Positions 43,912-53,862 of a DNA stretch of 64,000 nt are shown piece by piece. The notes beneath the pieces are model-generated. The model ran no database searches. It saw nothing but the letters and a program-made list of their open reading frames with translations, and was not told the DNA's origin. The stretch's first letter is position 1, and every line of letters begins with the position of its first letter. Source of the DNA: an uncultured Lutibacter sp. (lineage in GTDB: Bacteria; Bacteroidota; Bacteroidia; Flavobacteriales; Flavobacteriaceae); NCBI RefSeq assembly GCF_947493565.1, contig NZ_CANLRG010000002.1:344860-408859 (forward strand), read 5' to 3'. The translations under genes were made by a program, and so were the position numbers.

Positions 43912-44883
43912 ATGTTCTCATATTTCAAATCAAAAGGAAAAAATAACAAAGCTTATACCATTGCTTTTTACAATCTTGAAAATTTATTCGATACCAAAAA
44001 TGACCCGAATACTTTAGATGATGATTTTACACCTGAAGGGAAAAAGAATTGGAATTATAAACGTTATAAAAGAAAAGTAAAAAAAATAGCTAATGTTATA
44101 GCTCAGCTTGGTGCTGAAAAATCGTATCATTCTCCGGTTATTATAGGGTTGGTAGAGATGGAAAACAGGGAAGTTTTAACTGATTTGATACAAACAGATC
44201 AGCTAAAAAAACACAATTATGGGATTGTGCATTATGATTCTCCAGATGAAAGAGGTATTGATGTTGCAATGTTGTATAAAAAAGAATTGTTTGAACTGTT
44301 ACATTCTGAAACTTTTCCGCTGATAATAACTAATGAAAATAGGGAAAGAGATTATACCCGAGATATTTTATTGGTCAAAGGGAAATTGAATGGAGAATTG
44401 ATTTTTGTGATTGTTAACCATTGGCCTTCTAGAAGAAGCGGTGAGGATGAATCTGAAGAGAAAAGAATTAAAGCAGCTCAATTAGTTGGTCATATAGTTG
44501 ATAAAATTGATAAGGAGATAGAAGATCCTAAAATTATTATTATGGGTGATTTTAATGACGATCCAATAAATAAGAGTATAAAAGAATACCTAGTCAATCA
44601 TAGATTTTATAATCCAATGGAACGTTTGATTTGTACTGGTAATGGAACATTGAATCATAAGCATCAGTGGCATTTATTCGATCAAATTATTTTTTCGAAA
44701 AACTTTTTAAATGTTGAAGAGGGAAGACATTCTTTTAAATATGCTGAAGTTTTTGATAAACATTTTTTGAGAGAATGGAAAGGAAAATTTAAAGGAAACC
44801 CCTTTAGAACTTATGTTGGTAAATGGTATTTAGGTGGTTTAAGTGATCATTTTCCTGTATATGTTTATTTGAAAAAAAATTGA
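43912..44883 (+). CDS. Endonuclease/exonuclease/phosphatase family protein, cytoplasmic form
   Basis: A 323-residue phosphoesterase of the EEP (DNase I-like) fold. Motifs are YNLENLFD (about 22-29), the metal Glu in LVEMENR, the catalytic His in VNHWPSRR, GDFNDDP, and the C-terminal GLSDHFPVY. There is no signal peptide, since the start MFSYFKSKGKNNK is polar. It is paralogous to the secreted EEP protein at 51060-52097, which has the same motif set. The substrate (DNA, RNA, nucleotides or lipid phosphates) is not known. It has its own terminator. Confidence 0.86.
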   Translation: MFSYFKSKGKNNKAYTIAFYNLENLFDTKNDPNTLDDDFTPEGKKNWNYKRYKRKVKKIANVIAQLGAEKSYHSPVIIGLVEMENREVLTDLIQTDQLKKHNYGIVHYDSPDERGIDVAMLYKKELFELLHSETFPLIITNENRERDYTRDILLVKGKLNGELIFVIVNHWPSRRSGEDESEEKRIKAAQLVGHIVDKIDKEIEDPKIIIMGDFNDDPINKSIKEYLVNHRFYNPMERLICTGNGTLNHKHQWHLFDQIIFSKNFLNVEEGRHSFKYAEVFDKHFLREWKGKFKGNPFRTYVGKWYLGGLSDHFPVYVYLKKN

Positions 44884-44892
44884 TAGACGCAT

Positions 44893-44926
44893 AAAAAAAC
44901 TCAAACTTAACAGCTTGAGTTTTTTT
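44893..44926. terminator. Bidirectional hairpin terminator
   Basis: Arms AAAAAAACTCAA / TTGAGTTTTTTT around a 10-base loop lie between convergent genes ending at 44883 and 44945. Confidence 0.78.
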
Positions 44927-44944
44927 AAAAATAGGTTTTATTTT

Positions 44945-45277
44945 TCATGATGCTTTTAATTTTAAAGGCATTGTATATATTTTATCTTTTTCACCAGGAG
45001 TGTCAAATTTTTTATAGTTTAAGTTTTTTCTAATATAAGCTACAATGTCTTTGTTTTCACACCCAGGGCATAAAACTACAATTTCCCCTTCTGAACTGAA
45101 TGTAAATTTTAAAGTTACGGTAATATCTTTTTCAATTACAAAATCAGGTGTTTGTAATAACTTTACAATTTGGTTTCTTAATTCTTTGTTTAAGTTTTCA
45201 GGATTTTCAGTGTTTGCTGCAAATAAACCAGCTGTACTAATTACTATGGCTAAAGCCAATAATTTAAATTTTTTCAT
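44945..45277 (-). CDS. Small exported protein, paralogue of the gene at 45550
   Basis: A 110-residue exported protein. Residues 1-20 form a signal peptide (ending GLFAAN). The body has LNKELRNQIVKLLQ, a strand pair VTLKFTFSSEGEIVVL, and a terminal basic strand. It has a CPGC motif (VLCPGCENK) that its paralogue lacks. The fold may be a TonB C-terminal-like domain, but I cannot be sure. It and the next gene share start (KFKLLALA), spacing and ending (YTMPLKLK against YVMPINVIKK). Confidence 0.62.
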   Translation of the reverse strand: MKKFKLLALAIVISTAGLFAANTENPENLNKELRNQIVKLLQTPDFVIEKDITVTLKFTFSSEGEIVVLCPGCENKDIVAYIRKNLNYKKFDTPGEKDKIYTMPLKLKAS

Positions 45278-45498
45278 AATAGATAGGTTTTAGTTTAACT
45301 TTGTTTTACTCAAATTTAAATTGAAATTGGATTTAATGGACTTTCTTTAACCTAATTAACACGTATTTAACGGTGTTTAAATAGTTAATTATTAGGAGTG
45401 TTTGAGCTTAGGTTGTTGATTTATGAGAAAAGATTTATAATGTTTTTAGTAAATGAAATCTGTTTTTTAACTTAAATTATGTTAAAATGTAAAAATAA
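45278..45498. other. Intergenic region between the two small paralogues
   Basis: Between 45278 and the terminator at 45499 I see AT-rich sequence with no open frame or convincing promoter consensus. Confidence 0.4.
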
Positions 45499-45528
45499 AA
45501 AAGCTCAAACCAAATGATTTGAGCTTTT
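45499..45528 (-). terminator. Rho-independent terminator of the small secreted gene
   Basis: Arms AAAAGCTCAAA / TTTGAGCTTTT with an 8-base loop lie just after the stop of the minus-strand gene at 45550, followed by a U run on that strand. Confidence 0.78.
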
Positions 45529-45549
45529 GAGTTAGTTAAATTGTGAGTA

Positions 45550-45882
45550 TTATTTTTTTATCACATTAATAGGCATTACATATTGTTTATTAACTTTTCC
45601 AGGTTTTTCAATTTTTTTACCATTAATATTTTCTCTAATAAATGATAAAACTTCTTTATCAATTGATTCAACTTTTAAAACTACAATCTCACCTTCTGTA
45701 TTGAAAGTAAATGTAATGTTAATATATGTATCGGCAGAGATTTTTGTACTTGAATCTTCTAGTAATTCGATAATTTGTTTTCTTATTTCATCTTTAGAAG
45801 TGTTTGGGTTTTCAATGTTATTTGCAACTAAACTTGTTGCTCCCATTACTAAGGCAATAGCCAATAATTTAAATTTATTCAT
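45550..45882 (-). CDS. Small exported protein, paralogue of the gene at 44945
   Basis: A 110-residue exported protein, counted from the ATG at 45882 (MNKFKLLAIALVMGA), which gives a clean signal peptide. An ATG five codons upstream is less likely. The body repeats the pattern of its neighbour: DEIRKQIIELLE, ITFTFNTEGEIVVLKV, ending QYVMPINVIKK. There are no cysteines. The function is unknown. A terminator lies between the two genes, so each is transcribed on its own. Confidence 0.62.
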   Translation of the reverse strand: MNKFKLLAIALVMGATSLVANNIENPNTSKDEIRKQIIELLEDSSTKISADTYINITFTFNTEGEIVVLKVESIDKEVLSFIRENINGKKIEKPGKVNKQYVMPINVIKK

Positions 45883-46071
45883 AATTATTAAAATCAAATT
45901 TATAGTAGTTATTTACTATTCAAATTTACCAAATAAATGTATTGAAAATCAATGTTTTAAAAAATTACCACAACAATAAGGAAATTTTATAATATTATTA
46001 ATATACTACATATAAAGTTAAAAAATTATTATATGTATAAAATAAAAGTTAAAATAGGTATTTTTATTGCA

Positions 46072-48138
46072 TTATCTTAAATTTGGAGTATAGTCATTTG
46101 GAGCATTTTTCGGCGAATTTGGATATGAAATTAAGTCATTTGCTGCATTGGAAAAAATGGTCCATTCACTAATGGTAAAGATTGGGTTAGGTTCATTTAT
46201 TTCCAAATTTCGAATAGCTCTACCATCTAAATATTCCCAGTTTGTAGCATTTCCATCTTCACCAATAATTCCAAAAATATCCATTGTATTTCCTAAGTTA
46301 TCAACTAGTTCGTAAACATCGTCTCCATTTCCTGAAATATAGCTACTTTCTATATTTGGTATGTCAGAAAATATTGTAGCATAACCAGTATTTGCTATAA
46401 TGGCAAAATCTCCTGGCAAAATTGTAATACCCGTTAAATCTATAGCACCACTTGAAACGGTAGTTGATCCATTAATGTATTTATTTAATTTCCAGCCAGA
46501 TAAGTTAATTTCAGTTTTACCAGCATTATAAAGCTCTATAAAACGAGCTGAAACTTCGTTTTTAGGGTCAGCTACTTCAGTTATCATAATTTTAGGAATA
46601 ATAATTGGACAAGTTTCAAAATTTTCTAAAAACTCAACATCTGTTGTATTTCTTATTTGTAAACTTGTGTTTAAAATTCCAATGATACTTCCGTTTCCTT
46701 TTGGAAATTGTTCGTTAGCAAACGTTGCGTTTCCATTGGTGAAAACTAATAGTTTCTCTAATTCACTACAAGTTTCTAAAGTTCTAAAAGCATCATTTTC
46801 ACCAGTAAAATAGGTATATGCTTTTCCAAGTTCGTTTTCAATTAGTTGGACATTGTTAACTTTTACCAAAGTACTATTATAGGTTGGGTTATTTATTTCT
46901 GAAATTGTAATTTCTGTAGGAACTAACGTTTTGTTTACACCACTATTGAAAATGAATTGATGAATGTCTTCAGCTGTAATTTTAGTTATTTTATTACCTT
47001 TAGGATAGCCAATTGTTAAAACGCCATCAAGGTTATTCATATACAATTTATCTAATTTTATATATATTTTATCTCCAACATTAAAGTTATCAAATATGGC
47101 TTCTTGGTCTAATAATAGTTGAATTCCTGTTGTTGGATTTTCAATAGCATCTTGTATGTATAAGCTATTTTCAAAGTTGCCATTTTCATCACTTGAAATT
47201 ACATAAGCTTCAACAATATAATTATTTTCAGTGCCAAATTCAACCATAGTATTGGTATACATTTGTTTAATTTCAGAGAGTGTAATGGTTGGATTAAAAG
47301 CAGTGGAATAATCACAGCGTTCGTTGGTAAGTTGAAGGTCGTCAGTATTTCTTAAATAAAATTGAAAATCATCATAATAATTGCTGAAAATTCCGATGAG
47401 AGACCCTTTTCCATTTGGCAACAATTCATTTTTAAAATTGGCGTAGCCGCTATTTCTTAAAGTAATTTGTCCATTAAATTGACAGTTGCTATCAAAACCT
47501 TCGAGTATTCTATTTACGGTTGAGGTATTATCAATATTTCCAAATGATTTGCCTAAATCAGAAGGTTTAAATTGAACATTTTCAATTTCAATTAACATTT
47601 CTAATAGTTCTTTGTTTAAGTCAGAAATAGCAACTTTTTTAGGTGTTATTTCAGCAGTTTCACAAGATCGTATGATGTGCTTTGAAACTTCTAATGCAGG
47701 AATGCTTCCTAGTTCGGTAGCTTTAGCTTTTCCAATTTGAATGCTTCCATAACTATACCCAATCGTCAAACCTTTTAATTGAACATATACTTTTCTTCCA
47801 ACATCAAATTTTGTATAAATATCAGTTTGATCGATGGCTATTTTTATAGCAGAAGTTGGGTTTTTGGGCTTGTCTTGAATAGATAAACTTTTATAAATAT
47901 TACCAGACTTATCACTTGAAACTACATAACCTTCTATAACAACATCTGTATTGATTAAGGTTGCTCCTCCAAATGTATACATCTCTTTTACTTGAGCGAT
48001 GGTATTGGTAACAGTGATAAGAGGTTCTGTACATTCAACATTAGGAGTTGAAAAATCACTGTCTTTTACACATGCTCCAAAAAAATATTGAATTAAAAGA
48101 ATAATTATAAGGTGATTTAATTTTTTATAACTTTTCAT
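46072..48138 (-). CDS. DUF5689 / lamin-tail domain surface lipoprotein
   Basis: A 688-residue protein counted from ATG 48138 (MKSYKKLNHLII), which gives a lipoprotein-like signal ending FFGAC; a longer frame would overlap the upstream gene. Two DUF5689 repeats cover about 30-245 and 265-510. Each has an LSEIKQMYT-like or VAQVKEMYT-like start and DVVIEGYVVSSDKSGN-like segments that resemble an OB fold. A lamin-tail domain follows (about 520-650: ITEVADPKNEVSARFIELYNAGKTEINLSGW). These are features of extracellular nuclease-associated proteins. It lies 11 bp after the TBDR gene and likely acts with it at the cell surface. Confidence 0.8.
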   Translation of the reverse strand: MKSYKKLNHLIIILLIQYFFGACVKDSDFSTPNVECTEPLITVTNTIAQVKEMYTFGGATLINTDVVIEGYVVSSDKSGNIYKSLSIQDKPKNPTSAIKIAIDQTDIYTKFDVGRKVYVQLKGLTIGYSYGSIQIGKAKATELGSIPALEVSKHIIRSCETAEITPKKVAISDLNKELLEMLIEIENVQFKPSDLGKSFGNIDNTSTVNRILEGFDSNCQFNGQITLRNSGYANFKNELLPNGKGSLIGIFSNYYDDFQFYLRNTDDLQLTNERCDYSTAFNPTITLSEIKQMYTNTMVEFGTENNYIVEAYVISSDENGNFENSLYIQDAIENPTTGIQLLLDQEAIFDNFNVGDKIYIKLDKLYMNNLDGVLTIGYPKGNKITKITAEDIHQFIFNSGVNKTLVPTEITISEINNPTYNSTLVKVNNVQLIENELGKAYTYFTGENDAFRTLETCSELEKLLVFTNGNATFANEQFPKGNGSIIGILNTSLQIRNTTDVEFLENFETCPIIIPKIMITEVADPKNEVSARFIELYNAGKTEINLSGWKLNKYINGSTTVSSGAIDLTGITILPGDFAIIANTGYATIFSDIPNIESSYISGNGDDVYELVDNLGNTMDIFGIIGEDGNATNWEYLDGRAIRNLEINEPNPIFTISEWTIFSNAANDLISYPNSPKNAPNDYTPNLR

Positions 48139-48149
48139 GGCAACGAGTT

Positions 48150-50900
48150 TTAAAATCTTATATATAGGTTTAAGTAGTAGCTTGTTTGGTTTCCATACCA
48201 ATACTTTGGTCCAAAAATGGGTTTGTTTAGTTGTTTGTCTTGTTTAAGTTCAAGGTAATTTGCATTTCTAGATTGTTCAAAACCACCCGATTTAAATATG
48301 TTACCTAAAACGTTGTTAATGCTAGCAAAAAAACCAAAGTAGTAATTATTAATTCTCCAAGATTTTCCTCCAACGATGTTTACTAAAAAAGCATCTTCAA
48401 ACTTTTCTTGTTTTAGTAATGAATTTACTTGTTGTTGTGTAACTTCTAATCCTGTTTCTGGATCTAAAAAAGGAATTCCATCAGCATCTAAATAAAAATT
48501 ATCGGTTCGTAATAATGGAGAGATATCTAAATAATTATTGCTTAATAAATTTGAGTTTATTTGAAGCCACCAATATTTTGGATCTCTATATTCAAAACCT
48601 AAAGAGTAAGCTCTTTGAGGAGTTCCTGAAATTCGATAATTTTTTAAAAACGATTTTCCAAAATTGCTATTTTCATTAGTAAAGCTTTCAGATTCTAGAT
48701 ATAATTGGGGGTTATTGTTATATATAAACTGACCTACCGAACCTGCGGCTATAATTTTAAGAGTTGGTAAAACTTGGTATTCAGCACTAAACTCAATCCC
48801 TAAATTTTGTTTATCTACTCCCGTAATAATTTCATTTACAAAGTCGGCTTGATCTCCAAGTAAACCCTCAGCAAAAAAGAACGAAGTTTCAATAGCATCG
48901 TTAAATTTAGTATAGAAGGCGGTAACTCTTGATAGTAATTTGATACCTCTAAAAATATAATTTACATCTCCTGTGATAATTTTTTCACTTGTTAAATTAG
49001 GGGAAATGTTATTGTTTACTCTTGAATTTGAAAAGGTGTTTCTAATACTAGGAGCTTTAGTAATATATGCAGCATTAAAAGTAGCTAAATGCCTGCCAGT
49101 AAACTTATAAGTAAACCCTCCTTTTGCATTAAAATTTGAAAATGATTGTTTTTCGCTTTTCCCAAATGAAGAGTTAGCATAAGTTCCATTTTTGTAATGT
49201 CCATTACGTAGATAATTGGTATTTTTAAAGTTGAATCCAACAAAATAATCCAGTTTATTTTGTGTAGATTGAAATTGAACAAAAGTATTGGTAACTTTTG
49301 CTTTGATGGTATAATTATATTGAAATTTATCTCCTTCTTTAATTAGTCTATTAGGATTGTTTAAATCATTTTGTTGCGCATTACCTTCAGCGTATTGGTC
49401 TAAATCTATAAAATCATTACCTCCTAATAAATCAAGCATGTTTGCATAGTTGTTTGATGTCAAGTTTTGAAAGGAAGCACCAGCATTAAAGATCATATTT
49501 TCTTTAATATTGGTACTCATTGTAGTATTAAAAGTGAACTGAGAATCATCAACTCTATCTTCGTATAAATAATATAATGAACTTTCATTGTTTAAGTTTA
49601 CTTCATATAAATCATTCCAGTTTAGTTGTCCATTAGTAATAAATTCTTGTTCAGTTAAATAAGCATTTTCATAATCTTCAAATCTTAAAGAACTACTTGG
49701 CAAATATTTCCAATATGCTGGGTCTGGGTTTGGAGCATTGAAATAAGCAAGCCTACTGTTTCCAATATGACCAAATTGATAGGCAATTGTTGTTGCTAAC
49801 TCTGTATTATTTTTTTGATAAAAATGACTTAACATGCTTACAGGTTCTACAATTTCTTTAACTCTTGAATTTCTATTATCACCCTCTTGTTTTCCCCAAT
49901 AAGAATTATATGTAAGACCTTTTAAATTGTAAACTTCTTGTGTGTTTGGTGATGATTTACCTCTTCTGTTAGGAGACGCAAAAGCAGTAAAGTTTAAACT
50001 ATGGTTGTTATCCAACTTTTTTTCTACAGCCAAAAATGCAGACCAAGCATTGTAAGTAGTTCCTTCAAAATAACCTTCTTGCGCATACCTTCTTGAACCA
50101 GCAGCTACAAAAGCCCAATTATTTTTTGTTAGCCCTGAGGCATAAGTAGCCATAACACGTCCAATATAGCTTTTATTGGTAGATGAGAATGATATTTTTG
50201 AAACAGGTTGATAATCAGATGCTCTAGTGCTAAAATTTGTAGAGCCTAAAATATTACCAAATGAATAATTAGAAGCCGCAATACCGTTTGAAAATTCTTG
50301 ATTTCTAAAAGCATCGTTTAATCCTCCCCAATTGCTCCATTGTGGTCTTCCATCAAATAGTTTATTCATTTCAATTCCATTTATTGAAATTATTCCATAG
50401 CTACTGTCGTAACCTCTTACTTTAAACCAAGTTTGACTAAAATTAAATGCTGCAGCTTTTAAAAAAGCATCTTTGGAAGATTGAAATAACCCTGCAGTAT
50501 ATTCAGAACTTCGCTCTCCATCATCTAATAAATCATCATTTGTTAAAGTAATTGCGTTTGTTTCTTGAATTTGGGTGAATGATTTTTGTAAAAAAATAGT
50601 TCCAAGGTTTAATTCATAATTATTGGATATTTTGATAGGAATTAATTGAGAGTCGAATTGATTGAGTGAAATATTTAGTTGATAATTTCCTAGAAGAATA
50701 TTTTCAATTTTAAATTCACCATCACCGTTAGTTGTTGTAGAGAACAAAGTTTTTTCAATTGAAATAGATACATTACTCAAAGGTTTCTTTGAAAAATAAT
50801 CAAGAACAATTCCTTTTAAAGAAGAGGTGTTTTGCGAACGAATATTAGAGATACCAAGAAGACACAAAAAACCTAAAATATATAGCTTTTTCATTTTCAA
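48150..50900 (-). CDS. TonB-dependent outer-membrane receptor
   Basis: A 916-residue TonB-dependent receptor. Residues 1-22 form a signal peptide. Residues about 25-110 form a carboxypeptidase-like regulatory domain (SSLKGIVLDYFSKKPLSNVSI, then ISLNQFDSQLIPIKI). The plug region follows (FSQTWFKVRGYDSSYGIISING). A long beta-barrel ends in YLNLYIRF with the C-terminal phenylalanine. It lacks a SusD partner, so it is not a classic Sus pair. Its partner is the lipoprotein 11 bp downstream, and a secreted EEP nuclease gene diverges from it. Nucleic-acid or phosphate-ester products are a plausible cargo. Confidence 0.88.
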   Translation of the reverse strand: MKMKKLYILGFLCLLGISNIRSQNTSSLKGIVLDYFSKKPLSNVSISIEKTLFSTTTNGDGEFKIENILLGNYQLNISLNQFDSQLIPIKISNNYELNLGTIFLQKSFTQIQETNAITLTNDDLLDDGERSSEYTAGLFQSSKDAFLKAAAFNFSQTWFKVRGYDSSYGIISINGIEMNKLFDGRPQWSNWGGLNDAFRNQEFSNGIAASNYSFGNILGSTNFSTRASDYQPVSKISFSSTNKSYIGRVMATYASGLTKNNWAFVAAGSRRYAQEGYFEGTTYNAWSAFLAVEKKLDNNHSLNFTAFASPNRRGKSSPNTQEVYNLKGLTYNSYWGKQEGDNRNSRVKEIVEPVSMLSHFYQKNNTELATTIAYQFGHIGNSRLAYFNAPNPDPAYWKYLPSSSLRFEDYENAYLTEQEFITNGQLNWNDLYEVNLNNESSLYYLYEDRVDDSQFTFNTTMSTNIKENMIFNAGASFQNLTSNNYANMLDLLGGNDFIDLDQYAEGNAQQNDLNNPNRLIKEGDKFQYNYTIKAKVTNTFVQFQSTQNKLDYFVGFNFKNTNYLRNGHYKNGTYANSSFGKSEKQSFSNFNAKGGFTYKFTGRHLATFNAAYITKAPSIRNTFSNSRVNNNISPNLTSEKIITGDVNYIFRGIKLLSRVTAFYTKFNDAIETSFFFAEGLLGDQADFVNEIITGVDKQNLGIEFSAEYQVLPTLKIIAAGSVGQFIYNNNPQLYLESESFTNENSNFGKSFLKNYRISGTPQRAYSLGFEYRDPKYWWLQINSNLLSNNYLDISPLLRTDNFYLDADGIPFLDPETGLEVTQQQVNSLLKQEKFEDAFLVNIVGGKSWRINNYYFGFFASINNVLGNIFKSGGFEQSRNANYLELKQDKQLNKPIFGPKYWYGNQTSYYLNLYIRF

Positions 50901-51059
50901 TTTTTTCTAAATCTATAAAAAATATTGATAATTTAAAATTATTTTTAAAGTTAAGTTTCTCATAATCTATAAAATAGCTGAAAACGGTTAGTAGAATTTT
51001 CAAACTGAATAGTAGTAATTAAGTATTTGTTTGTAGATTTGATTTTATAAAAAAATGAT

Positions 51060-52097
51060 ATGTTGAGAACTTTACTTTTACTTCTATTACTAATTTCTAC
51101 TACAGTTTTTAGTCAAAAAAAATATCAAATTAAAACAGTTGCTTTTTATAATCTTGAAAACTTGTTTGATACCATTAATGATCCAAATAAAAATGATGAA
51201 GCAAGTCCAATTATGGAAATTAAAGAGAATAGAAGTGAGATTTATAGGAAGAAATTAAATAATATGGCAAATGTTATTGCTGAGCTAGGCGTTAAAGAAG
51301 CCAAAAATAGTCCTGTAATTTTGGGAGTAGCAGAAATTGAAAACCGTAAAGTTTTAGAAGATTTAATAAATACAGAGCCATTAAAGGATAAAAATTACGG
51401 GATTATTCATTATGATTCTCCAGATTTGAGAGGGATTGATGTAGCCTTATTGTACCAATCTAATTTTTTTAGACCTACTCATCATGAGGTGTTTGAATTG
51501 CGTTTGTGGGATGAAAATGGTGTTAGAATTTACACTAGAGATCAATTATTAGTATCGGGTTATTTAGATGATGAATTGATTCATATTATTGTAAATCATT
51601 GGCCTTCAAGAAGAGGTGGTGAAGAAAAAAGTAGCATTAAAAGAGAAAAAGCTGCGTATTTAAACACTCAAATAATTGAAAAAATTAAACTTACCGATCC
51701 AAATCCTAAAGTTATTATTATGGGCGATTTGAATGATGATCCAAACAATGCGAGCCTAAAAAAAGTACTTAAAACTAAGTCAAAGAAAAAAGAGGTAAAG
51801 CAAGGAGATATATACAACCCGATGGAAGATATGTTTAGAAGAGGTCAAAACACACTAGTTTATAGAGATCAAATAAATTTATTTGATCAAATTATGTTTA
51901 CGTCTCCACTTTTAACAACTAAAAAAGATTATTCTAGTTATAAAATGTATAAAACGGCAGTTTTTAGACCTCAATATTTAACTACTCAAAAAGGGAAATA
52001 CAAAGGTTATCCATACAGAAGTTGGAGTTATAGTTCTTTTACAGGAGGTTATAGCGATCACTACCCTGTGTATATGTATTTGATAAAAGAAGATTAA
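51060..52097 (+). CDS. Secreted endonuclease/exonuclease/phosphatase family protein
   Basis: A 345-residue EEP-fold phosphoesterase with a signal peptide (residues 1-18, ending TTVFSQ). Motifs are YNLENLFD, the metal Glu in VAEIENR, IVNHWPSRRGG, IIMGDLNDDPNN and GYSDHYPVYMY. It is a secreted paralogue of the cytoplasmic EEP protein at 43912-44883. It diverges from the TBDR/DUF5689 pair across 159 bp and overlaps the convergent recJ gene by 4 bp. The likely role is to cleave extracellular DNA or phosphodiesters for uptake. Confidence 0.86.
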   Translation: MLRTLLLLLLLISTTVFSQKKYQIKTVAFYNLENLFDTINDPNKNDEASPIMEIKENRSEIYRKKLNNMANVIAELGVKEAKNSPVILGVAEIENRKVLEDLINTEPLKDKNYGIIHYDSPDLRGIDVALLYQSNFFRPTHHEVFELRLWDENGVRIYTRDQLLVSGYLDDELIHIIVNHWPSRRGGEEKSSIKREKAAYLNTQIIEKIKLTDPNPKVIIMGDLNDDPNNASLKKVLKTKSKKKEVKQGDIYNPMEDMFRRGQNTLVYRDQINLFDQIMFTSPLLTTKKDYSSYKMYKTAVFRPQYLTTQKGKYKGYPYRSWSYSSFTGGYSDHYPVYMYLIKED

Positions 52098-53797
52098 TTT
52101 TCTTCTTTTTTTAAGTCTTTCAATAATAATTGAAGTGAAGTATAACCATTCCAGTGGTTTTCTTCAATACAATATGTGGCTTTAAAAGAATTTCCTTGTT
52201 GTATTAAAGCGTGTTTTTTGCCCATATTAAAGCCAATAGCATTATAGGTGGTTTGGTTGGTACCTTCAAAAATACTTAATTTCAAATGGTTTTCATCAAT
52301 TCCAACTTTTTTGCCATAACCATTGTCTCTTAAGCCTGAAGACATAAAAACGGGTTTCATGTTTTGAGGTCCAAAAGGCGCTAATTGATTTATTATTCTG
52401 TAAAATTTTGGAGTTATTTCAGATAGGTTTATTTCTGCATCAATTGTAATTTCGGGAGTTCTTAATTCTTCTGGCAAACTGTTTTTTACAACCTCTTCAA
52501 ATTTGTTTTTAAAATTTTGATAATTTTCTTCTTTTAAAGTCAATCCAGCGGCATATTTATGTCCACCAAATTGCTCAATAAACTCTGAGCATTTTACCAA
52601 GGCTTCATAAATGTCAAATCCTTTTATTGAACGTGCAGAAGCGGCTAGTTTATTTCCACTTTTGGTAAAAACTAAGGTTGGTTTATAATAGGTTTCAATT
52701 AACCGAGAAGCAACAATACCAATAACACCTTTGTGCCAGCTTTTTTGATACACTACAGTTGAATAATTTTCATGTTCCTTATTTTCTAAAATTTGTTGCA
52801 AAGCTTCTGCAGTAATATTTTTGTCTAAATCTTTACGATCATTATTATTGTTTTCAATTTCTGAAGCAAGTTTTATAGCAGTATCAAAATCTACTTCAGT
52901 TAATAATTCAACAGCATAATTACCGTGTTTAATTCGTCCAGCAGCATTAATTCTAGGGGCAAGTATAAAAACAACATCAGTTATTGTCAATCTATCCTTT
53001 TTTATTTGATGAATCATTGCTTTGATTCCAATTCTAGGATTTTCATTAATAACTTGCAACCCAAAATAAGCTAAAATTCTATTTTCACCAGTTATTGGAA
53101 CTATATCAGCGGCAATAGCTGTAGCGACTAAATCTAAGTATTCAACTAAATCATTAATGGTTTCATTTCTATTGGTTGCTAATGCTTGTACGAGTTTAAA
53201 ACCTACTCCACAACCACAAAGTTCTTTATAAGGATATTCACAATCTATTTGTTTGGGATTTAAAATAGCAACGGCCTCTGGAATTTTGTCTCCTGGTCTG
53301 TGGTGGTCGCAAATGATAAAATCAATGCCTTTTTTATTAGCGTAAGCTACTTTATCAATGGCTTTTATGCCACAATCTAAAGCGATAATTAGTGAGAAAT
53401 TATTATCCTCAGCAAAATCAATTCCTTTATAAGAAACACCATATCCTTCATCATATCTGTCTGGAATGTAGGTTGCAATATTAGGGTGAATTTTTTTTAA
53501 GTAGGATGCCATTAATGAAACGGCAGTAGTTCCATCAACATCATAATCTCCATAAACTAAAATGTTTTCATTGTTATTTATGGCTTGTTCAATTCGGTAC
53601 ACTGCTTTATCCATATCTTTCATTAAATATGGATTGTGTAGGTTGATTAAATTAGGTCTAAAAAAATTTTTAGCATCGTCAAATGTTTCAATATCACGTT
53701 GAACTAATAATTTAGCAAGTGTATATTCAATACCTAATTCTTTGGCTAATTTTGAGGTAATTTCAGGATTTGTTTCTGGTTTTAATTTCCAACGCAT
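52094..53797 (-). CDS. recJ: Single-stranded-DNA-specific exonuclease RecJ
   Basis: A 567-residue RecJ counted from ATG 53797 (MRWKLKPETNPE), the start used by relatives; an ATG six codons upstream is in frame. Motifs are VYGDYDVDGTTAVSLM (DHH motif I), DCGIKA, CDHHRPG (motif III), and the C-terminal DHHA1/OB region with FGGHKYAAGLT. It degrades 5' ends of single-stranded DNA in repair and recombination. It lies 65 bp after mgtE on the same strand. Confidence 0.94.
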   Translation of the reverse strand: MRWKLKPETNPEITSKLAKELGIEYTLAKLLVQRDIETFDDAKNFFRPNLINLHNPYLMKDMDKAVYRIEQAINNNENILVYGDYDVDGTTAVSLMASYLKKIHPNIATYIPDRYDEGYGVSYKGIDFAEDNNFSLIIALDCGIKAIDKVAYANKKGIDFIICDHHRPGDKIPEAVAILNPKQIDCEYPYKELCGCGVGFKLVQALATNRNETINDLVEYLDLVATAIAADIVPITGENRILAYFGLQVINENPRIGIKAMIHQIKKDRLTITDVVFILAPRINAAGRIKHGNYAVELLTEVDFDTAIKLASEIENNNNDRKDLDKNITAEALQQILENKEHENYSTVVYQKSWHKGVIGIVASRLIETYYKPTLVFTKSGNKLAASARSIKGFDIYEALVKCSEFIEQFGGHKYAAGLTLKEENYQNFKNKFEEVVKNSLPEELRTPEITIDAEINLSEITPKFYRIINQLAPFGPQNMKPVFMSSGLRDNGYGKKVGIDENHLKLSIFEGTNQTTYNAIGFNMGKKHALIQQGNSFKATYCIEENHWNGYTSLQLLLKDLKKEEN

Positions 53798-53862
53798 AGC
53801 ATAGTTTTTACTCAAAAGTAAGTAAATTAGAAATAACGAATAAATTTAATAGAATTGGATTT

